From Neoalteromonas flava (lineage in GTDB: Bacteria; Pseudomonadota; Gammaproteobacteria; Enterobacterales; Alteromonadaceae), in assembly GCF_002807685.1 (NCBI RefSeq), contig NZ_PEAX01000003.1, forward strand, positions 807,777 through 871,776: 64,000 bases of DNA, in the 5' to 3' direction. The notes beneath the pieces were generated by a model. That model was not told the origin of the DNA and ran no database searches. It was given only the letters and a program-made list of their open reading frames with translations. Shown one piece after another: positions 48,444 to 57,378 of the stretch (position 1 is its first letter; each line of letters begins with the position of its first letter). The translations under genes were made by a program, and so were the position numbers.

Positions 48444-48929
48444 TCAGGCTAAGGCGGCTTGGCTTTGGGGAATGATCTCGGCTAAGTTGGGAGCGAATTG
48501 CATCAGCTTATTTTCAAGCTTTTCTTGTTGACGTCTTTGCGCATGTAATTCGCAATTAGCAATCACTTCAGGATCAATTCGCTTACTGTCATTGTGCAAC
48601 GACAATGGGTCAGGATGCAGACACATCCAGAGCAACAAATCTGCTCGGTTTTGACGTTGTAAAAGTTGTGCAGACTGAGCCACAGCTTGAAAATCTTCAT
48701 CTTTAGCTTGCAATGCAGAGTGGCGATAATAGTGAGGCGGCTTGTCAGCGTTGGTGTGGGCCGACTCGTCCAGTGAGTCTGACTGAATACGCAGACGCTC
48801 CGTTATTTGGGTATTCAACTGCGCCAGATAAAAGCCGAAATCATGACCACTGTGTAAGGCACGGCTCACCTGCCCAGTGTATTCTGGGTCACGCTGAACT
48901 ATGGATTCCAACGCGGTTGGTGACGACAT
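48444..48929 (-). CDS. Conserved hypothetical protein (VC2046/SO_2500-like)
   Basis: A 161-residue soluble, mostly helical protein beginning MSSPTALESIVQRDPEYTGQ. The sequence with HSGHDFGFYLAQL and later RADLLLWMCLHPDPLSL resembles the VC2046/SO_2500 family, which has no known function; I hold this only loosely. GTG 48938 is in frame, but ATG 48929 is preferred. It lies upstream of trhO on the same strand and is divergent from the receiver-TPR gene. Confidence 0.6.
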   Translation of the reverse strand: MSSPTALESIVQRDPEYTGQVSRALHSGHDFGFYLAQLNTQITERLRIQSDSLDESAHTNADKPPHYYRHSALQAKDEDFQAVAQSAQLLQRQNRADLLLWMCLHPDPLSLHNDSKRIDPEVIANCELHAQRRQQEKLENKLMQFAPNLAEIIPQSQAALA

Positions 48930-49049
48930 GTTACTCACGAGTGAAAGGCATTTACGAAGGTTATCGGCAAGAGAATTGTATTCTACAACTTGCCTTTAGC
49001 TGCGCTTTGATTAACTATTCAAATTGATACGCGCTGTATACGTTGGTTT

Positions 49050-50699
49050 ATGGATATCATTAATTACACTAAAAAACGCTTTTTGGTTGTCGAAGATCAA
49101 CGGCCATTTCTGATCATGTTACGCGGATTATTAAATTCGTTAGGGGCAAAATCAGTCGCCATCGCACAAAATGCTGAAACTGCATTAGCCTTATGCCGCA
49201 AAGAAAAATTTGATTTTATAGTCAGTGATATCCACCTTGGACAAGACAAAAAAAATGGCTATGAGCTGATCGAAGAATTGCGTGCGCGCAAATGGGTAAA
49301 ACCCTCATCGGTAATGTTAGTTATTAGTTCAGACAGTACTCGCCATAAAGTATTAGGTACCATCGAAAAAGAACCCGATGACTATTTAGTTAAACCCTTT
49401 TCACAAATTCAATTAAAAACCCGGTTGAACCGTGCGTTTCACAAGCGCATGGAGCTTGCAGATGTTTATAATCTAATTGACGAAGACGATATTGAGCAAG
49501 CGATCAATCAATCTCAAGACCTACTCAAAGGCAAACTCCACTATCGTAATAATTGCTTAAAACTGCTGTGTAGCCTGTACTTACGCAATGAACAGTATGC
49601 TGACGCTGTTGCTTTAGCAGAAAGTGTCAATGCTGCGCGTCCGGTTAAATGGGCACAAGTTGCTTTGGCTCGCGGCTTAATCGGACTAGAGCAACCAGAA
49701 CCTGCAATAGCACTGGCCGAACAACTCATTGAATCCAATCGATTTTATGTCGAAGCTTTTGACATTTTGGCGCTAGCCCACACCTTGCAAGCAGAACATG
49801 AACAAGCATTGGTGGATATCAAACAGGCCATTAGCATTGCGCCTTTATCTATGCAGCGCCAGTATCTTGCTGCGCAAATTGGTCGAGTTAATGGCGACAG
49901 AGAGTTTGCCAAAGAATGTTGCTTAGCGATTTGGCAAATCAGTAAACGTTCCATGCACCGCGATGTAACTCACTTTAGTAATTACGTGCGCAGTTTGTTA
50001 GATGTAGCAGAACACGCTGAAGAAAAGAAAGTACAAAATCGCTATCAGCAAGAAGCATTACTTACCCTGCAACGAAGTAAGCGTGACGATGTATTTACCC
50101 GTGGTGATGAGCAATTTGATTACAGTCTGTTCGAAACGATCATAAACGCACGGATTAGTGCAATTGATGGTAAGAGTATTCAAGCCAAGCAACTCATTGA
50201 AGAAGCCCAAATAAAGATTGAAGAAAATTTTTCCGATTTTCCACTTAAATTGGCCGCCGATAGTATTCTCGTTATGGCTGACATTGGTGATTTTGAAGAA
50301 GCCGAAAAACTAACTCGCCTGCTTGAGGATTCTGACTTAGAGATCGATCCTAATGTGCAATCGATGCTTGATGAACAGGCGCAAGACAATGAGCGACGGG
50401 AGGCTTACAAGGTCCATAACAAGACGGGCATAGATGCCTATCGCGATGGTAAATATGAAACTGCCGCAGCAAGTTTCCGCGCCGCGCAATTGCTTGCCCC
50501 AGTAAATATCGGCGTGGCACTAAACCTGATCCAAAGTCTGATCAAATTGTTAGATATGCAAAGAAAACCCGACAGTAAATTGGTAAAAGAGCTCAGAGAT
50601 GTCTATAAATTAGTTAACAGCATTCCTCTTCGTGACATGCATCAGCAAAAACTTGATGCGTTAACTGCGGACCTTAAACCCTACATTGAAAACGGATGA
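49050..50699 (+). CDS. Response regulator with a long TPR region
   Basis: A 549-residue protein. Residues 10-130 form a receiver: D16 in VVEDQRPF, phospho-acceptor D60 in VSDIHLGQ, the SSDS switch, and K in LVKPFSQ. The rest lacks a DNA-binding or enzyme domain and consists of tetratricopeptide-like helical repeats (NEQYADAVALAESVNAARP, EHEQALVDIKQAISIAPLS, YRDGKYETAAASFRAAQLLA). So output is likely protein-protein binding. No kinase is adjacent; the soluble kinase at 40416 is a candidate partner. The stop overlaps a small lipoprotein gene as ATGA. Confidence 0.88.
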   Translation: MDIINYTKKRFLVVEDQRPFLIMLRGLLNSLGAKSVAIAQNAETALALCRKEKFDFIVSDIHLGQDKKNGYELIEELRARKWVKPSSVMLVISSDSTRHKVLGTIEKEPDDYLVKPFSQIQLKTRLNRAFHKRMELADVYNLIDEDDIEQAINQSQDLLKGKLHYRNNCLKLLCSLYLRNEQYADAVALAESVNAARPVKWAQVALARGLIGLEQPEPAIALAEQLIESNRFYVEAFDILALAHTLQAEHEQALVDIKQAISIAPLSMQRQYLAAQIGRVNGDREFAKECCLAIWQISKRSMHRDVTHFSNYVRSLLDVAEHAEEKKVQNRYQQEALLTLQRSKRDDVFTRGDEQFDYSLFETIINARISAIDGKSIQAKQLIEEAQIKIEENFSDFPLKLAADSILVMADIGDFEEAEKLTRLLEDSDLEIDPNVQSMLDEQAQDNERREAYKVHNKTGIDAYRDGKYETAAASFRAAQLLAPVNIGVALNLIQSLIKLLDMQRKPDSKLVKELRDVYKLVNSIPLRDMHQQKLDALTADLKPYIENG

Positions 50700-50980
50700 T
50701 GACTATGCGTTTTACCCTGCTGCTAAGCAGTATGTTAAGTACCCTACTCATTTCAGGGTGCAGTTCTAAGCAACCCTGTGAGGATATCCTCGAAGTACAA
50801 CGCCAAGAAGCAACGTGCCAAGAGCTCGCTCGAATCATGCGTGATGACAGATATCCACAACAAGCGTTAACTGCGCGCAAACGGTACGACAGTGAATGTG
50901 TCGATTTACGTTACTATCGCGATGGTTACGATACGATTTGCAAAGGTGATCAAAAGCCTATAGGCAACCGCGAGAATTAA
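50696..50980 (+). CDS. Small lipoprotein of unknown function
   Basis: A 94-residue product with a signal peptide and lipobox LISGC, lipidated Cys at about 22. The mature part is small and contains several cysteines (QPCEDILEV, ATCQELA, DSECVDLRY, DTICKGDQ), which may form disulfides. Starts at 50696, 50699 and 50705 are possible. It is coupled to the receiver-TPR gene by ATGA and overlaps the convergent EamA gene by four bases. No family recognised. Confidence 0.7.
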   Translation: MMTMRFTLLLSSMLSTLLISGCSSKQPCEDILEVQRQEATCQELARIMRDDRYPQQALTARKRYDSECVDLRYYRDGYDTICKGDQKPIGNREN

Positions 50981-51936
50981 CGTTTCGTCCGCCGGCCTAA
51001 AGAGGCAAGCATACTTCCACTAACCACACAAAATGCGCCCACGTAGGCTAACGTATCTAATTCGCTGCTAACGAACACGTTTGGCCACAGTCGGATCGCT
51101 ATTTCAGACGAAATAATAGTGAATAATGGCGCAATGGCGATAACTGCACTAACTTTAGAGGCTTCCCAAATCCCCATAGCATAAGTAAACGCGCCATACG
51201 CTATTAAAGTATTTGCGCAGCAAAAAACCAGTGCGCCAAATTGCAATGCTGACATTGCAAATACACTAGTAGGTGTGGTTAGTGGTAATAGCAGCGAGCC
51301 ACCGAAAATATAGATGAAAAATGTTAACTGGCGCGCCGAAATCGAAGACAGTAAAGGTTTTTGAAAAAGTGCGTAGGCTGCCCAACAAGCCGCTGCAAAA
51401 ATGATCAAAAATAAACCGTATGGACTCTCATGCGAAGAATTAATGATTTGCGGCAAACGCTGATTAAAGAACAAAACCAGCCCTATAAACAACAGGATGG
51501 CGCCAACTTTTTGCTGCCGTGTAAAAACTTCCTTGTACAGATAAACGCCACCTAACATCAGCATAAATGGCGCAATCTGCATTAGAACTTGGGCTGATTC
51601 AGGATTTAAAAAATTCAGTGCGTGAGCACTAGTAACGTAATTCAACACCAGTAAAACGGTGGCAACAAAAAGCATCCACCACCCTTTTCTCGACAACATA
51701 GCGCGTGTTGGCACTTGTCTACGCAAGACCAATATAGCTAGCACTACGAGTGCCGCTGAGTAAAAGCGGTATGCTGTTATTGTCGCACTGTCCATCACCA
51801 TCAAACAGAGTTTGAGAAATATCGGCAATACTCCCCACAGCACAGCCGTAGTGAAAGCGAGTATGAAACCGAGCCCAGGTCGTGTTACCTGAGATTTTAT
51901 AGCGACTACTGAATGGTCGATTGTTGTATTGCTCAA
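50977..51936 (-). CDS. EamA/DMT family transporter
   Basis: A 319-residue protein with about ten hydrophobic segments of the drug/metabolite transporter superfamily: two EamA repeats, first GFILAFTTAVLWGVLPIFLK and second from YGLFLIIFAAACWAAYALFQ. It most resembles the RarD/YddG-type exporters with AYRFYSAALVVL. The substrate cannot be inferred. The only sensible start is a TTG at 51936, just five bases after the DUF6279 lipoprotein stop, so the two are cotranscribed. Confidence 0.85.
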   Translation of the reverse strand: MSNTTIDHSVVAIKSQVTRPGLGFILAFTTAVLWGVLPIFLKLCLMVMDSATITAYRFYSAALVVLAILVLRRQVPTRAMLSRKGWWMLFVATVLLVLNYVTSAHALNFLNPESAQVLMQIAPFMLMLGGVYLYKEVFTRQQKVGAILLFIGLVLFFNQRLPQIINSSHESPYGLFLIIFAAACWAAYALFQKPLLSSISARQLTFFIYIFGGSLLLPLTTPTSVFAMSALQFGALVFCCANTLIAYGAFTYAMGIWEASKVSAVIAIAPLFTIISSEIAIRLWPNVFVSSELDTLAYVGAFCVVSGSMLASLGRRTKR

Positions 51937-51941
51937 GCAAA

Positions 51942-52778
51942 TTAGCTCATCAAGTCCTCAAGGTCGGCAATGATAGCGCTAATTTCTTTCGCAAGCTTGC
52001 GTTTTTGCTTATCAGTCAACGTACTGTGGATCTCAGCAATCATCGTCGAGTACAAACGACGGTTATGCTCTTGAACTTCTAATTGTCTTTCACTACGAAA
52101 TTGCTCTGGAGCCAGCATCAATGCTTGTAAGTCTTGCACAAAATTAGGGTTTTCCTTCCTTCCAGCAAACAAGGAACGGGCAGCTTGTTGAACAGTTCGA
52201 CGATAAGCGATCCAATCTTCATAGCTGGATTGATAACTAGGCGCATACAGCATTACAATTTGTTCTTGCTCGTCAGTAAGACGTCCAATCATTTCTTCAA
52301 CGTCTTCGACCAAATCATCTTGTCGCTGTTCAAGCCGCTCCTCATCGGTTAATTCGGCTCGTTTTTCTTCGCGTTTTTGGTTCTCTTTTTCCAACGCGGC
52401 AAATAAATAAACGACTTGTTCGTCACTGAGCGTGGTGGCCATATTTGCCAATTCAGGTACTAACCTGTCACGCAGCCGCTCCCAATGTTGCTGTGCAATA
52501 TCAATTTGCGCAGTAATTTGCTCCGGCGTTAATTCGCTGCCTAACGCGGTTTGCTTAACTAGCTGTAAATGTTCGACATAGACTGCCAATTCTTGTTGAC
52601 GGTGCCATTTGAGCCAATCATGGAGTTTTTCATCGAAGATACTTTCTTGCTGGTCCGTTAATTCGATGTAGTCATCAACATACCAATAAACCAACCAATC
52701 TAAGTTGTTGTAAGCAAATTTAGACGAACATCCGCTTATAAAAATTAGGGTTATGCCAATTAATAGCCAGTGGCGCAT
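51942..52778 (-). CDS. DUF6279-type lipoprotein
   Basis: A 278-residue lipoprotein; lipobox ISGC sits after MRHWLLIGITLIF. The mature protein starts with FAYNNLDWLVYWYVDDYIEL, the hallmark of the DUF6279 family found in many gammaproteobacteria. It is nearly all helical and charged, with long Glu/Gln/Arg stretches, and ends in TDKQKRKLAKEISAII. The function of this family is not known. It lies directly upstream of the EamA transporter gene. Confidence 0.88.
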   Translation of the reverse strand: MRHWLLIGITLIFISGCSSKFAYNNLDWLVYWYVDDYIELTDQQESIFDEKLHDWLKWHRQQELAVYVEHLQLVKQTALGSELTPEQITAQIDIAQQHWERLRDRLVPELANMATTLSDEQVVYLFAALEKENQKREEKRAELTDEERLEQRQDDLVEDVEEMIGRLTDEQEQIVMLYAPSYQSSYEDWIAYRRTVQQAARSLFAGRKENPNFVQDLQALMLAPEQFRSERQLEVQEHNRRLYSTMIAEIHSTLTDKQKRKLAKEISAIIADLEDLMS

Positions 52779-52968
52779 GAACAGGAAACTCCTCTGAAAA
52801 AAAAACCATAACAGTCATTTGTCATGGGACTGCAATTGCTAGCAGTTTACAAAATTTATTCTCACTTGCACTTGGACAGAGTGTAAGCGAATGTAACTTG
52901 CCAAATGTAGAATGCTTAAGTAGCTTGTATGTTAGGTACGACCAATATTCAGTAAAAGGATTCCTGCA

Positions 52969-53967
52969 TTGATAAAAAAAGTTGCTGTTTTAACATCGGG
53001 TGGTGACGCCCCCGGCATGAATGCCTGTATTCGAGCAGTGGTACTCGCCTGTGAACAACATGGCTTTCAAGCAATGGGCTACCTGCATGGTTACAACGGC
53101 TTGTTACAACAACAACTAAAACCGATGAAAGCGCAGGATATGCACAATCTTATCCAACGCGGTGGAACGGTGCTACACAGTGCTCGTTGCTTGGAGTTTA
53201 AAACAGCTGAAGCAGGCAAATTAGCAGCAGTAAATCTTCAGGCAGCGAATATTGATGCTTTAGTTGTCATTGGGGGTGATGGTTCATTTCGTGGTGCTCA
53301 CCACCTTAGCCAATTTTGGTCGGGCCAAATTATCGGCCTCCCTGGCACCATTGATAATGATATTTTCGGCACGGATGCAACCATAGGGTATTACACCGCG
53401 ATTGAAACTGCGGTAAGTTCAATCGATAAAGTTCGCGACACCGCGGATGCATTTGAACGCATATTTTTAGTCGAAGTCATGGGCCGTCATGCAGGTTTTA
53501 TTGCGTTAAACGCTGCCCTGGCCTCGGCGTCTGATCATGTCATCGTACCTGAGTTGTTTCAATCAGAAGAGCATGCTCTGCAAGCCATGATCAGTGAATT
53601 AGACTACCGCAGAAAAACCCACGGCAGTATCAGTTACATCGTAGTTGTCGCAGAAAATGTGTGGCCAGGTGGCGTTGGTAAACTTGTTCAAGCTCTTGAA
53701 ACTCGCACCGGTAGCGAAGTCCGTCCGGTCATACTAGGTCATGTACAACGCGGTGGTTCTCCTGTTCCGCAAGATCGGATTTTAGCCAGCAAATTAGGCG
53801 CCGAGGCCGTTCGGGCGATTAGTCTTGGCAAAACCGGAGTAATGATTGGTGAGGTAAATGGCGCGCCGGTTGCAGTACCTCTGGAGCATACTTGGCAACA
53901 GCAAAAGCCGTTAGAAGACTTTTGCGTGCAGACCATGCGCCAACTTGTGAATGCAACTACTGAGTAG
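52969..53967 (+). CDS. pfkA: ATP-dependent 6-phosphofructokinase
   Basis: Phosphorylates fructose 6-phosphate in glycolysis. The 332-residue product starts MIKKVAVLTSGGDAPGMNAC from a TTG codon with AAGGA eight bases upstream, matching the E. coli PfkA start. IGGDGSFRGA and GLPGTIDNDI carry Gly rather than the Asp and Lys of pyrophosphate-dependent enzymes, so ATP is the likely donor. The catalytic Asp is in TIDND; EVMGRHAGFIAL and GHVQRGGSPVPQDR are conserved. It converges with the LytTR response-regulator gene, only six bases apart. Confidence 0.94.
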   Translation: MIKKVAVLTSGGDAPGMNACIRAVVLACEQHGFQAMGYLHGYNGLLQQQLKPMKAQDMHNLIQRGGTVLHSARCLEFKTAEAGKLAAVNLQAANIDALVVIGGDGSFRGAHHLSQFWSGQIIGLPGTIDNDIFGTDATIGYYTAIETAVSSIDKVRDTADAFERIFLVEVMGRHAGFIALNAALASASDHVIVPELFQSEEHALQAMISELDYRRKTHGSISYIVVVAENVWPGGVGKLVQALETRTGSEVRPVILGHVQRGGSPVPQDRILASKLGAEAVRAISLGKTGVMIGEVNGAPVAVPLEHTWQQQKPLEDFCVQTMRQLVNATTE

Positions 53968-53973
53968 CTCGGG

Positions 53974-54801
53974 TTACAAATCCATCGCAGCTTTGACCCG
54001 GTCACGATGACTTCGACTGACTTTCAATTCAGTGTCGTTGTGCAAGATTAAGTGGTATTCACCACTCACATGGCTAACCAGCTTTTTGACAAAATTTATG
54101 TTAACTATCGCAGAACGATGCACCCGAATAAACATCTTGGGATTCAGCGCTTGTTCCAACTCTTTCATGGTTTTACGCATGATATGCATGCCGTCTCGAG
54201 CATGCACACACATGTAATCGCCAGCAGCATCTACCCACTGAATATCCGCAACAGGCACGCGAGTTACTTCTGAGCCATCCTTTATTGACATCACATCAGG
54301 GTAAGGAGATGTTTCCACTGACTCACCAGCAGCTAATTTACGTAAGATTTCCTCACAATCATCACCAGTAAGGTCGGCAACTAAACTCACTAACTTATCG
54401 GTATTCGATTGGCTCTGTTCACGCGCTAAAACATCACGAACTTTACTTAGTGCCTTTTCCAGCCGCACATCATCAATAGGTTTCAGCACATAATCTAAAG
54501 CATGAATATCAAATGCCTTAATCGCGTAACTATCATAGGCAGTAACAAATATGATCAGAGGCATGGGTTGGCGCAGGTCACGCAACTTCTGAATAACCTG
54601 AAAACCATTGAGTTCTGGCATTTGAATATCGAGAAATACCAGATCTGGACGCTTCTGAGGGATCATAGCAACCGCATCTAAACCGTTACTACATTCACCT
54701 ACGATATCTACATCATCGTGTGCCTGCAGACGAAGTTTCAATCCCTGACGAGCGAGCGGCTCATCATCAACGATCATTACCTGTAATGCATTGTTACTCA
54801 T
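53974..54801 (-). CDS. LytTR-family response regulator
   Basis: A 275-residue regulator: receiver domain with DDE at 12-14, phospho-acceptor D58 in VFLDIQMPELNG, T in FVTAYDSY and K in VLKPIDD; then a LytTR DNA-binding domain (VADIQWVDAAGDYMCVHARD, FIRVHRSAIVNINFV, LKVSRSHRDRVKA). The DNA-binding domain uses beta strands rather than a helix-turn-helix. Its ATG lies eight bases inside the upstream kinase gene, so the two form one operon. Confidence 0.93.
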   Translation of the reverse strand: MSNNALQVMIVDDEPLARQGLKLRLQAHDDVDIVGECSNGLDAVAMIPQKRPDLVFLDIQMPELNGFQVIQKLRDLRQPMPLIIFVTAYDSYAIKAFDIHALDYVLKPIDDVRLEKALSKVRDVLAREQSQSNTDKLVSLVADLTGDDCEEILRKLAAGESVETSPYPDVMSIKDGSEVTRVPVADIQWVDAAGDYMCVHARDGMHIMRKTMKELEQALNPKMFIRVHRSAIVNINFVKKLVSHVSGEYHLILHNDTELKVSRSHRDRVKAAMDL

Positions 54802-55876
54802 TATCAGCTTCCTTTACCTCAAAGGGAATACGAATGCTAACCCGCAGGCCCTTAGGTTGATTATTGGCAATAACAAACGAAAAATTCTTGCCGTACAGCG
54901 AATGCAATCTTTCACGAATATTCGGCAGACCAACACCATTCTCTCTGGCTAGTTTACCCTGTTTAATTTCTGCCCCTGGACCATTGTCTGCCACATCAAG
55001 CAACAGGTCGCTACCAAAAACACGCGCATGAATAGTGATAACGCCGTCCTTACTCATCTTAGAAATAGCGTACTTAATCGCATTTTCGATCAACGGTTGC
55101 AATATCATGCTTGGAACCAAAGCCATTTCACAGCGTGGTTCTATCTCCCAATTTACGGTTAACCGTTCATCGAAACGTACCTTTTCGATATCTAAGTATA
55201 AACGCAATGCTTGTATTTCTTGAGCTAGCGGCACCCGCTTAATGGGATCATTATCAAGCGAGTAGCGTAAAAAATTACTCAACCTGGTGACCATAGTCTC
55301 GGCGGTAGTATTTTCCTTCATCAGGATCAAAGTAGAAATCGCGTTTAGCGTATTAAATAAAAAGTGCGGGTTAAGCTGGTAACGCAGCATTCGAATATGC
55401 GCCTGGTGCGCCATAGTCGTAGCTTTTAACGCGAGTTGCTTTTCTTTTTGCAACATTTGGAAATTTTTAATCCCGAAATACAAGCCCCCCCAGCACACAA
55501 TCATAATCAATGAATTAATTGTATTGGCGGTATACATATACCACTCTTCAGGGCGATACCCGTGCTTGTATATTTCCCAGTAATTGATGTTTTTAACTAC
55601 GGCCCACACCAAAGCAACAAGATAGCTAGACACTGTAACTGCGGTCAGCATTTTAACAATGGATTGTTGTCGCGCCCAACGGAACACGTAGCGTAAAGGA
55701 ATGGTTAACAACCAACCAGCATAAGCATTGAGCACAATAATGAATAACCAAATCGCGCGCATGTCGTGGAGGAATGAGCCAATGTAGTAAACAATGGCAA
55801 AACCCGCCCAACCAGCTGAATGCAAGGCCCAAAAAAGACGCTCATTATTATCAAATAACTTTTGCCAGCGGCTCAC
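54794..55876 (-). CDS. LytS-type sensor histidine kinase
   Basis: A 360-residue membrane kinase. About four hydrophobic segments fill the first 140 residues (ALHSAGWAGFAIVYYIG, AIWLFIIVLNAYAGWLL, then two more), followed by the HisKA_7TM/His_kinase box with H171 in QLNPHFLFNTLNAI, then an HATPase fold with PLIENAIKYAIS (N box), VADNGPGAE and GVGLPNIRERLHSLYG. It starts with GTG. It overlaps the LytTR regulator by eight bases. The signal is unknown; the sensory part is only the membrane helices. Confidence 0.92.
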   Translation of the reverse strand: MSRWQKLFDNNERLFWALHSAGWAGFAIVYYIGSFLHDMRAIWLFIIVLNAYAGWLLTIPLRYVFRWARQQSIVKMLTAVTVSSYLVALVWAVVKNINYWEIYKHGYRPEEWYMYTANTINSLIMIVCWGGLYFGIKNFQMLQKEKQLALKATTMAHQAHIRMLRYQLNPHFLFNTLNAISTLILMKENTTAETMVTRLSNFLRYSLDNDPIKRVPLAQEIQALRLYLDIEKVRFDERLTVNWEIEPRCEMALVPSMILQPLIENAIKYAISKMSKDGVITIHARVFGSDLLLDVADNGPGAEIKQGKLARENGVGLPNIRERLHSLYGKNFSFVIANNQPKGLRVSIRIPFEVKEADNE

Positions 55877-56009
55877 AATAGAAACTTCTTGGAAAACATA
55901 ACTCGATTATAAGAGTAATTTACTAGAGAAAAGATGCGCTGGTCGTATCAACGCATCGACTGGTCGCAGATTGGAGAAATATTTGCCGCTGACTGACGTA
56001 TAGCAAACC

Positions 56010-56037
56010 TGAGCAAACTACCTGCTCAGTTTGCTCA
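56010..56037. repeat. Inverted repeat between kinase and Mpo1-like gene
   Basis: TGAGCAAACT (56010-56019) and AGTTTGCTCA (56028-56037) are exact complements with an eight-base loop that itself ends in GCTC. No T-run follows on either strand. It could be a regulator site or a weak hairpin after the Mpo1-like gene. Confidence 0.45.
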
Positions 56038-56101
56038 ATAGAGTCGAGGCTACAAACCTATCAGCCACTGTAAAGCTTTGTTTCGTATGTTAAAGCTTAT
56101 A

Positions 56102-56563
56102 CTAATAACTAATATTTAACCGTTTTAGCCAATGTACCCACCACCACGCGGGCCCCACTAGAAGAAAGCGCAAATCCTCGAAAAATGACGGCTTTTTACC
56201 CTCAACTTTATGGCCAACGAACTGCAAGATCCACATAACAACAAACAAGCTGATGGAAAAATACAATACGTCGATATCAAAATGAACTAATAAACGAATG
56301 CAGCCAAACGCAGCGAGTGTTAACAAGGTCATCGCTGCACCAATCGGGCCGGACAATTTAAAGTAGTAATACAACACTGGAATGGCCGCAATATGCGCAA
56401 AGTTAACATTGAATTGCGCAATAAATTCGGGCACCGGAATTGACCAAATCAAGCCTATGGTAACAAGGTATATTGCTGGAACTGCAATCGCGTGAATAGC
56501 AATATTAGTCTTATTCTGATGGCTCTCACCATATTTATTCAACAAGGCTTCAATCTGCCGCAT
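56102..56563 (-). CDS. Mpo1/YGL010w-like membrane protein (DUF962)
   Basis: A 153-residue protein with about four hydrophobic segments. The start has YGESHQNKTNIAIHAIAVPA, the end has QFVGHKVEGKKPSFFEDLRF and LVGPAWW; both are signatures of the Mpo1/YGL010w (DUF962) family. The yeast member oxidises 2-hydroxy fatty acids using iron bound by conserved His residues; here H15, H23 and the HKVEGKKP His are candidates. GGAGG lies five bases before the ATG. The bacterial substrate is not known. Confidence 0.85.
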   Translation of the reverse strand: MRQIEALLNKYGESHQNKTNIAIHAIAVPAIYLVTIGLIWSIPVPEFIAQFNVNFAHIAAIPVLYYYFKLSGPIGAAMTLLTLAAFGCIRLLVHFDIDVLYFSISLFVVMWILQFVGHKVEGKKPSFFEDLRFLLVGPAWWWVHWLKRLNISY

Positions 56564-56579
56564 ATAGTCCTCCGTCGTT

Positions 56580-57275
56580 TTATACGTTTATTATGTGACG
56601 TTTTAATAATATGTCGACGTCGTTATTCGCCGTCGCAAATTGGATCCCTAAAAATACATATCCGTCATCTGCTTTACTGTTACGGATAATGCCTTCAAGG
56701 ATGACAGTCTTTTCGCTTAAATCTACGCACAAAGTGACTGGTTGTTCCGGTTCGATGGCATCTGCTGGCATGTCGTCAAGTAATGCTTGAGCGAGGGCTA
56801 TTCGACATCCACTTTGCGAAACATCCACTATCAAAGTATTCAGAGCATTCCCCTGCTCTGCCAATGTTAATTCTGCTGCTATTCCCGGTGAGGCCCGCTT
56901 TTCAGAACGTAAACCGAGACTTTGTAAACTACGAGGGAAGGTAGTAAAAAATAACGCCCCCGGTTGCGATTGAATATGATTAATCTTGGCTTTAAAAGCA
57001 ATAACTTGTCCATTTTGCCCCTCCAATACATAACGGATAATCACCGTATTTTCGGGATATAGAACATCTTTCATTACTCCATACTTCTTCATATTCGGAA
57101 ATTGAAAAATGAGCGACCGGGGATAATCCATTCCCACATAAGTTGTCTTTACCCGCTTTGGACTCGTTGGCGTAGAAACTTGGAGATCGACAATTGAACC
57201 CGGTTGCAATGCACGCAAGCTGGCTAAATCATCGGCTGAAATACCTGTTACCTTAGAGTTTTTGTTTTTTGTCAC
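56580..57275 (-). CDS. PilZ-domain protein with YcgR-like N-terminal domain
   Basis: A 231-residue protein in the layout of YcgR: an N-terminal PilZN-like beta domain (about 20-115) and a PilZ domain that binds cyclic di-GMP. The two PilZ motifs are intact: R123xxxR127 in LRSEKRAS and D151xSxxG in DVSQSGCRI. It therefore should bind c-di-GMP; in YcgR the output is a brake on the flagellar motor, but no motility gene is in the window, so the partner is unknown. The start is GTG. It lies just upstream of the Mpo1-like gene. Confidence 0.88.
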   Translation of the reverse strand: MTKNKNSKVTGISADDLASLRALQPGSIVDLQVSTPTSPKRVKTTYVGMDYPRSLIFQFPNMKKYGVMKDVLYPENTVIIRYVLEGQNGQVIAFKAKINHIQSQPGALFFTTFPRSLQSLGLRSEKRASPGIAAELTLAEQGNALNTLIVDVSQSGCRIALAQALLDDMPADAIEPEQPVTLCVDLSEKTVILEGIIRNSKADDGYVFLGIQFATANNDVDILLKRHIINV

Positions 57276-57378
57276 GACAAATTATTGGTAACCTTTAATA
57301 AGAAAATCATAATCGCCCTGCCGTCACAAAGCAATGACGATTATGCACCAACACAAACCTCGCAGAGAATGTACTGTT

